Origin: Christensenella sp. UBA1214
GTDB lineage: Bacteria > Bacillota > Clostridia > Christensenellales > CAG-138
DNA: 37,999 nt
Assembly (NCBI GenBank): GCA_002309375.1
Contig: DBXK01000021.1
Coordinates: 21,222-59,220 of the forward strand
Direction: 5' to 3'
Below, piece by piece: positions 33,166 through 37,999 of this stretch. Position 1 is the first letter of the stretch. Each line of letters begins with the position of its first letter. The translations under genes and the position numbers were made by a program. The notes below the pieces were generated by a model, which was not told the origin of the DNA, did not search any database, and saw only the letters and a list, made by a program, of their open reading frames with translations.

Positions 33166-34002
33166 TCAGTCTTTGATCATTTTATTCAGCATCTCGGTGA
33201 CGCCGTCGAGCCAGCTGCCTTCGTAGAGCTCGATCATGCCCGCGTCTGCGGCGGCGGCAAGCTTGATGTTCATCGGCAGCTTCGCGGTCATCGGGATGAA
33301 GTGGCGCGCAGCGGTCTCTTCAACGTGGCTTTCGCCGAAGATATTGGTCCTTTCGCCGCAGTGGGGGCACTCGAAATAGCTCATGTTCTCAACGAGCGCG
33401 AGCACGGGGATGTTCATCATGCCGGCCATATTGACCGCCTTTTCGACGATCATGGAAACGAGCTCCTGCGGGGAGGTGACGACGATGATGCCGTCCACGG
33501 GCAGGCTCTGGAAAACGGTGAGGGGCACGTCGCCGGTTCCCGGAGGCATGTCGACGAACATGAAGTCCACGTCGTTCCAGATGACGTCGGTATAGAACTG
33601 CTTCACAGCGCCTGCGATGACGGGGCCGCGCCAGACGACGGGGGTGGTATCGGTCTCGAGCATGAGGTTGGTGCTCATGATCTCGATGCCGGTGGTCGTC
33701 TTGTTGGGCAGGATGCCGAACTCGGTGCCCATTGCCTTTTCGCGGATGCCGAAGGATTTCGGGATGGAGGGGCCGGTGATGTCCGCATCGAGGATGGCGG
33801 CCTTGTAGCCGGCGCGCTGCGCGTTCACTGCGAGCAGGGAGGTGACGAGGGATTTGCCGACGCCGCCCTTGCCGCTCACGACAGCGATGATCTTTTTGAT
33901 ATTGCTGTTCGCGTTGGGCGTTTCGAGCATGCTTCCGCTTTCCTGGCGGGATGAGCAGTCGGCGCCGCAGGTCTCACAGTTGTGAGTGCATTCTTCGCTC
34001 AT
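33166..34002 (-). CDS. mrp: Mrp/NBP35-type Fe-S cluster carrier ATPase
   Basis: A deviant Walker P-loop ATPase that carries iron-sulfur clusters to apo-proteins. The 278-residue protein opens with a cysteine-rich stretch (ECTHNCETCGADC, residues 4-16), the NBP35-like feature, then the Walker A motif GKGGVGKS (44-51), DADITGPSIPK, and the CxxC dimer-bridging site (YFECPHCGE). ATG 34002 was chosen because GGAAAGGACATACA precedes it and the Cys-rich start begins there; the frame continues upstream to 34053. It begins the mrp-alaS-DUF695 transcript. The DUF1858 gene nearby, also Fe-S linked in other genomes, is not in the same transcript. Confidence 0.92.
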   Translation of the reverse strand: MSEECTHNCETCGADCSSRQESGSMLETPNANSNIKKIIAVVSGKGGVGKSLVTSLLAVNAQRAGYKAAILDADITGPSIPKSFGIREKAMGTEFGILPNKTTTGIEIMSTNLMLETDTTPVVWRGPVIAGAVKQFYTDVIWNDVDFMFVDMPPGTGDVPLTVFQSLPVDGIIVVTSPQELVSMIVEKAVNMAGMMNIPVLALVENMSYFECPHCGERTNIFGESHVEETAARHFIPMTAKLPMNIKLAAAADAGMIELYEGSWLDGVTEMLNKMIKD

Positions 34003-34058
34003 TGTATGTCCTTTCCGGCGCTTCAGGGGGAAACGCCGTTCAAAATAATCCAAATTTT

Positions 34059-34087
34059 ATTATAACGCAATTCGGAAATAATATCAA
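34059..34087 (-). promoter_or_regulatory. SigA-type promoter of the mrp-alaS operon
   Basis: On the minus strand TTGATA (34087-34082) and TATAAT (34064-34059) with a 17-base spacer. Expected start near 34052, giving a 50-base leader before ATG 34002. The ATG at 34053 would fall at the transcript start, which supports the shorter protein. Confidence 0.75.
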
Positions 34088-34113
34088 GAGCGGAAATATC
34101 GTCCCTGCAGAAA

Positions 34114-34139
34114 ACAAAAACCCGCGCTTCGGCGCGGGT
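34114..34139 (-). terminator. UUCG/CGAA-loop terminator of the decayed DUF1858 copy
   Basis: ACCCGCGC (34120-34127) pairs with GCGCGGGT (34132-34139). On the minus strand the stem (loop CGAA) is followed by TTTTTGTTTTC, a normal terminator tail. It has no intact gene above it on this strand and matches the terminator at 34981-35006, so it is a duplicated leftover. Confidence 0.8.
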
Positions 34140-34155
34140 CTGCCCGGCCAAGAGC

Positions 34156-34206
34156 TCAGTTTTTCGCGTGCATCTCGTTGATCCTGCTGCTTTTGAGCTT
34201 GTCGAC
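34156..34206 (-). pseudogene. Remnant of the 3' end of a DUF1858 gene
   Basis: Read on the minus strand, this ends VDKLKSSRINEMHAKN-stop, which aligns with the C-terminus of the intact DUF1858 protein (CDELVNRINEMLANN-stop) 0.87 kb away. The nucleotide match runs from the shared terminator through AGCTCAGTT, TTCGCG and GCATCTCGTTGATCCTG to about 34206, then fades. The rest of the gene, including its CxxC, is missing. The open frame extends upstream to 34434, but that part is unrelated and lies in the promoter and coding region of the plus-strand gene. Confidence 0.72.
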
Positions 34207-34247
34207 TTTATGAAAAACCAAAAAATAAGCGGGAGCTTGATTCTTAG

Positions 34248-34278
34248 GCTTGTAAACAAGCAAGCTAAGTATTATAAT
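34248..34278 (+). promoter_or_regulatory. SigA-type promoter with overlapping palindrome for the 34318 gene
   Basis: TTGTAA (34250-34255) and TATAAT (34273-34278) with a 17-base spacer. The palindrome GCTTGTAAACAAGC (34248-34261), six-base arms around AA, covers the -35 box and could be a repressor operator; that role is inferred. Confidence 0.58.
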
Positions 34279-34317
34279 ACATAAAGCAGTTAGAATCTTT
34301 TCAGGGAGGATCGACTG

Positions 34318-34872
34318 ATGTTTGATAACCAAGGCGAAAAAATCATGAAGATTGCGCGGATATTTTTCTTTATCGGCGCAGCAGCATCCGTTACCGGCGC
34401 GATCGCAATGATCGTTACTGGGATCGCGCTCCATATGTTATGGCTGGCTATTATCGGAATTTCCTACATTCCTGTAATGGTCTTCGCTTTCTGGGTCATA
34501 TGTCTGCTTCTTTCGGGGTATGGAAAACTGATAAGCAACAGCGACCGTATTGCCAACAGCCTTGATCCCCGCACTGACCGGCGAAGCCACGAAACCGGAG
34601 CGGGTCCCGCAAAGCAGACACGCACCCCTTCAGCTCAAAAGCCAAGCAAGGAAAGCACGAAAACGATGAGGAAGCCTGCTGCAGAGCAGGAGGAACCCGC
34701 TGCCGAACAATGTAAAAAGCCGGAATTCGTTGAGCCGGTTTTTGTTGACATAATCTGCCCGAAGTGCGGAGAAACGCTTTCCATACCGAGCGATGCAATC
34801 GATGCTGCAGAAACCATTACTTGTCCTTATTGTGAATCGCAGTTCTCTGCAGGCAATTCTGCCCGTACCTGA
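34318..34872 (+). CDS. Two-helix membrane protein with C-terminal zinc ribbon, function unknown
   Basis: A 184-residue protein, not recognised as a named family. Two membrane-spanning segments (about residues 14-35 and 40-65) are followed by a polar, low-complexity linker of Lys, Glu, Pro and Ser (about 85-140). A C-terminal zinc ribbon follows, with C147-C150 (CPKCG) and C169-C172 (CPYC). Hairpin-like two-helix topology would put the ribbon in the cytoplasm. GGAGG lies eight bases before ATG 34318. It stands alone between the decayed and intact DUF1858 copies, with its own promoter and terminator, and its orientation opposes both. This suggests insertion between the two copies after a duplication, but no mobile-element ends are visible. 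Confidence 0.72.
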   Translation: MFDNQGEKIMKIARIFFFIGAAASVTGAIAMIVTGIALHMLWLAIIGISYIPVMVFAFWVICLLLSGYGKLISNSDRIANSLDPRTDRRSHETGAGPAKQTRTPSAQKPSKESTKTMRKPAAEQEEPAAEQCKKPEFVEPVFVDIICPKCGETLSIPSDAIDAAETITCPYCESQFSAGNSART

Positions 34873-34896
34873 TTCCGGTTATTCTCCGGTTTTTTC

Positions 34897-34926
34897 AAAG
34901 GCGTCCTGTGCGGCGCCTTTTTATTT
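34897..34926 (+). terminator. Intrinsic terminator after the zinc-ribbon gene
   Basis: AAAGGCG (34897-34903) pairs with CGCCTTT (34914-34920) around a ten-base loop, followed by TTATTT. A weaker CCGG-CCGG stem with a T run lies just before it (34875-34895). Confidence 0.72.
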
Positions 34927-34980
34927 GTCTTGAGCTTCGTTTTTCGCGCTTTGAAGAACTTCGGGAAAGCTGCGTGAAAA

Positions 34981-35006
34981 CAAAAAACCCGCGCCGAAGC
35001 GCGGGT
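34981..35006 (-). terminator. Intrinsic terminator of the DUF1858 gene
   Basis: ACCCGCGC (34987-34994) pairs with GCGCGGGT (34999-35006). On the minus strand the loop reads UUCG, an especially stable tetraloop, followed by TTTTTTG. Sixteen bases after the DUF1858 stop. Confidence 0.88.
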
Positions 35007-35022
35007 CTGTTGGGCTGAAAGC

Positions 35023-35223
35023 TCAGTTGTTCGCGAGCATCTCGTTGATCCTGTTGACAAGCTCGTCGCAGTCGATGCCGTGCACGCCGCAGGCCTGCTC
35101 GAGGTTCTCGCCGCTGGCCATGACGCAGCCGAGGCAGTGCATGCCGCTCGCGAGCAGGATGTTCGCGATGTTGGGATTTACGTTAATGATCTCTTCGATG
35201 GTCATTTTCTTGTTGATTTCCAT
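35023..35223 (-). CDS. DUF1858 domain protein (small CxxC protein)
   Basis: A 66-residue cytoplasmic protein. MTIEEIINVNPNIANILLASGMHCLGC followed by ENLEQACGVHGIDCDELVNRINEML is the DUF1858 pattern, a small helical domain with a CxxC-like pair (HCLGC) often found near Fe-S or hybrid-cluster genes; its function is unclear, and redox or metal binding is likely. AAAGGAGATAAAACC precedes the ATG. It lies 100 bases after pyrG on the same strand, with an inverted repeat but no clear promoter between, so read-through from pyrG is possible. A decayed copy of its 3' end lies at 34156-34206. Confidence 0.88.
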   Translation of the reverse strand: MEINKKMTIEEIINVNPNIANILLASGMHCLGCVMASGENLEQACGVHGIDCDELVNRINEMLANN

Positions 35224-35262
35224 GGTTTTATCTCCTTTGGTATTGTGTTTTTATTGTTTCGC

Positions 35263-35307
35263 CCGGCGGGGCTTCCGATACATATAACTGTTTTCGGGGC
35301 CCGCCGG
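35263..35307. repeat. Inverted repeat in the pyrG-DUF1858 gap
   Basis: CCGGCGGG (35263-35270) pairs with CCCGCCGG (35300-35307) across a 29-base loop. Toward the plus side a T run (TTTTTT, 35313-35318) follows; toward the minus side, the direction of both flanking genes, none does. It may be an mRNA-stability element or a weak pyrG 3' hairpin. Confidence 0.5.
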
Positions 35308-35323
35308 TTGCGTTTTTTGCAAA

Positions 35324-36931
<1,608 letters not shown>

Positions 36932-36977
36932 AGTTTCCTCCTGTTCGGCTGTTGAGGCCTTGAACACTTTCAGTATT

Positions 36978-37005
36978 ATTATAATTGATTATTTGCTTTT
37001 TTCAA
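36978..37005 (-). promoter_or_regulatory. SigA-type promoter of pyrG
   Basis: On the minus strand TTGAAA (37005-37000) and TATAAT (36983-36978) with a 16-base spacer in an AT-rich tract. Expected start near 36971, about 40 bases before ATG 36931. Confidence 0.68.
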
Positions 37006-37051
37006 GAGCGGCGCGGGATATATTAGTCCGCGGAAGACAGGCGGCGCGCCG

Positions 37052-37999
37052 TTACCGGTCTTCCCTGAAATAGGGCAGTCCGAGCGCTTCCGGCGGCTGA
37101 TCCTCCTTCTTTTTGCGGAGGGAAACGACGATCAGCACGATTATCGTAACAAGGTAGGGCAGCATTCGGAAAATCTCCTGTGAACGCCTTGTGAGGTCCT
37201 TGGAGAAGAGCAGATACAACCAGAAGAAGACGCCGAAGAGGTAGGAACCCCAGATGCTGCGAAGCGGCTTCCAAGTTGCGAAGATGACGAGCGCCACAGC
37301 GAGCCAGCCGAGGTTCTCGATCGTGTTGTCGTTCGCCCAGGTGCCGTTGATATAGTCCATTACGAAGTAGAGACCTCCGAAACCGGAGATGCCGGTCCCG
37401 ACGCAGGTCGCAAGATATTTATGCTTCGTGACATTGATGCCGGCGGCATCCGCCGTTGCGGGGTTCTCGCCGACGGCCCGCAGGTTGAGCCCCGCGCTCG
37501 TTTTTGTCAGGAAGTACCAGACCGCGATCGCGACAAGCACTGCGAAATAGACGAGGAAGCCATAGCCGAAGAGCACCTGCTTGATGACGGTCGGCAGCGG
37601 CAGGAAGTCGAAGATCTTGGTGCGGAAGACAGCGCTCGTTTTCGCGACGCTGATCTGGCCGACGCCGCCCGCAAGGCGGTTCAGCGAGCCGCCGAAGAAA
37701 TTCGCGACGCCTGCGCCGAAGATCGTCAGGGAAAGGCCCGTAACATTCTGATTGGCGCGGAGGGTCGTCGTGAGGAAGCTGTAGATAAGTCCGCCGAACG
37801 CGCCTGCAGCGAAAGCGCAGACGAAGGGGATCAGGATCAGCAGCACGGGGCTGGGAGCCGTGCCCGCTTTTTCGCAGGCCTGTTCATAAAGGAAGGAGCT
37901 TGCGAGGCTCGCGATGCCGCCGAGGAACATCGTTCCGGGAACGCCGAGGTTGAGGTTGCCGGATTTTTCCGTCAGGATCTCACCGGTGCTGCCGTACAG
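37052..37999 (-). CDS. Nucleoside-type ABC transporter permease (NupQ/YufQ-like), 5' end outside the window
   Basis: One of two permeases of a BMP-dependent nucleoside/sugar ABC importer. The frame is open to base 37999, and reads GEILTEKSGNLNLGVPGTMFLGG at the edge, the family's first conserved segment, so ATG 37930 is not the true start. At least seven hydrophobic segments are visible. The cytoplasmic coupling motif LNLRAVGENPATADAAGINV, the EAA-like loop that meets the ATPase, is intact. The tail is short and charged. The first part of the gene, and any binding protein, ATPase and second permease, should lie just beyond the right edge. pyrG, for pyrimidine synthesis, is next downstream, a reasonable metabolic neighbour, but with its own promoter. 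Confidence 0.88.
   Translation of the reverse strand: MYGSTGEILTEKSGNLNLGVPGTMFLGGIASLASSFLYEQACEKAGTAPSPVLLILIPFVCAFAAGAFGGLIYSFLTTTLRANQNVTGLSLTIFGAGVANFFGGSLNRLAGGVGQISVAKTSAVFRTKIFDFLPLPTVIKQVLFGYGFLVYFAVLVAIAVWYFLTKTSAGLNLRAVGENPATADAAGINVTKHKYLATCVGTGISGFGGLYFVMDYINGTWANDNTIENLGWLAVALVIFATWKPLRSIWGSYLFGVFFWLYLLFSKDLTRRSQEIFRMLPYLVTIIVLIVVSLRKKKEDQPPEALGLPYFREDR

Noticed and set aside
34207..34434. Upstream part of the 92-codon minus-strand frame ending in the DUF1858 remnant
   Set aside because: Only the last ~16 codons match DUF1858; the rest covers the promoter and start of the plus-strand gene and has no ribosome site.
35263..35307. A riboswitch or attenuator between pyrG and DUF1858
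   Set aside because: Only one simple stem with a long loop is visible and there is no T tail in the direction of transcription; kept as a plain inverted repeat.

Overview
The window looks like an origin-proximal stretch of a Gram-positive Clostridia-type (Bacillota) chromosome, probably an uncultured gut or rumen relative of the Oscillospiraceae/Christensenellales. This lineage call is inference. It rests on AddAB rather than RecBCD, strong AGGAGG ribosome binding sites, consensus SigA-type promoters, a CvpA/DUF5711/diacylglycerol-kinase cluster, LytR-CpsA-Psr and DUF1858 proteins, and a secreted protein ending in a type I dockerin-like module. The left and right parts look GC-rich by eye. 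About 20.4-23 kb is visibly richer in A+T. I saw no tRNA, rRNA, insertion sequence, phage gene or CRISPR array.

Layout, left to right. 1-4110 (+): the 3' part of rsmG, addB, and a small DUF1294 membrane protein. 4177-9199 (-): an apparent six-gene operon of lipid kinase, membrane-anchored DUF5711-like protein, CvpA-like protein, TrmN6-like methylase, rsmI and a small lipoprotein. 9364-9984 (+): a lipoprotein read from a promoter divergent from that operon. 10063-12145 (-): greA-lysS. 12370-15310 (+): a large secreted repeat protein with a C-terminal dockerin-like module, then a small membrane protein. 15393-22620 (-): a MATE exporter, and addA downstream of a DUF362/ferredoxin protein and an unknown membrane-anchored protein. 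22621-23030: a 410-bp non-coding region with divergent promoters and origin-like motifs. 23031-30492 (+): dnaN, M32 carboxypeptidase, thpR, tilS, hpt, galE and an LCP protein. 30564-34002 (-): mrp, a short alanyl-tRNA synthetase and a DUF695/RraB-like protein. 34318-34872 (+): a membrane/zinc-ribbon protein flanked by a DUF1858 gene and a decayed copy of that gene's 3' end. 35324-37999 (-): pyrG and the 3' part of a nucleoside-type ABC permease.

The most interesting region is the intergenic space before dnaN. It holds one good DnaA-box match, several weaker related motifs, inverted repeats, and a run of seven CTG/CTA/TTA triplets. The box-then-triplets order, on the same strand as dnaN, resembles the DnaA-box plus DnaA-trio unwinding element between dnaA and dnaN in Bacillus subtilis, but dnaA is not present here. 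Genes on both sides point away from this spot. I read it as a candidate chromosomal origin attached to dnaN alone; this is inference and needs genome-wide skew data.

Other notable items are the five-repeat dockerin-like secreted protein, an alanyl-tRNA synthetase that stops right after its editing domain, the decayed DUF1858 copy, a perfect 20-bp palindrome at 4691-4710, and addA and addB lying about 13 kb apart on opposite strands.
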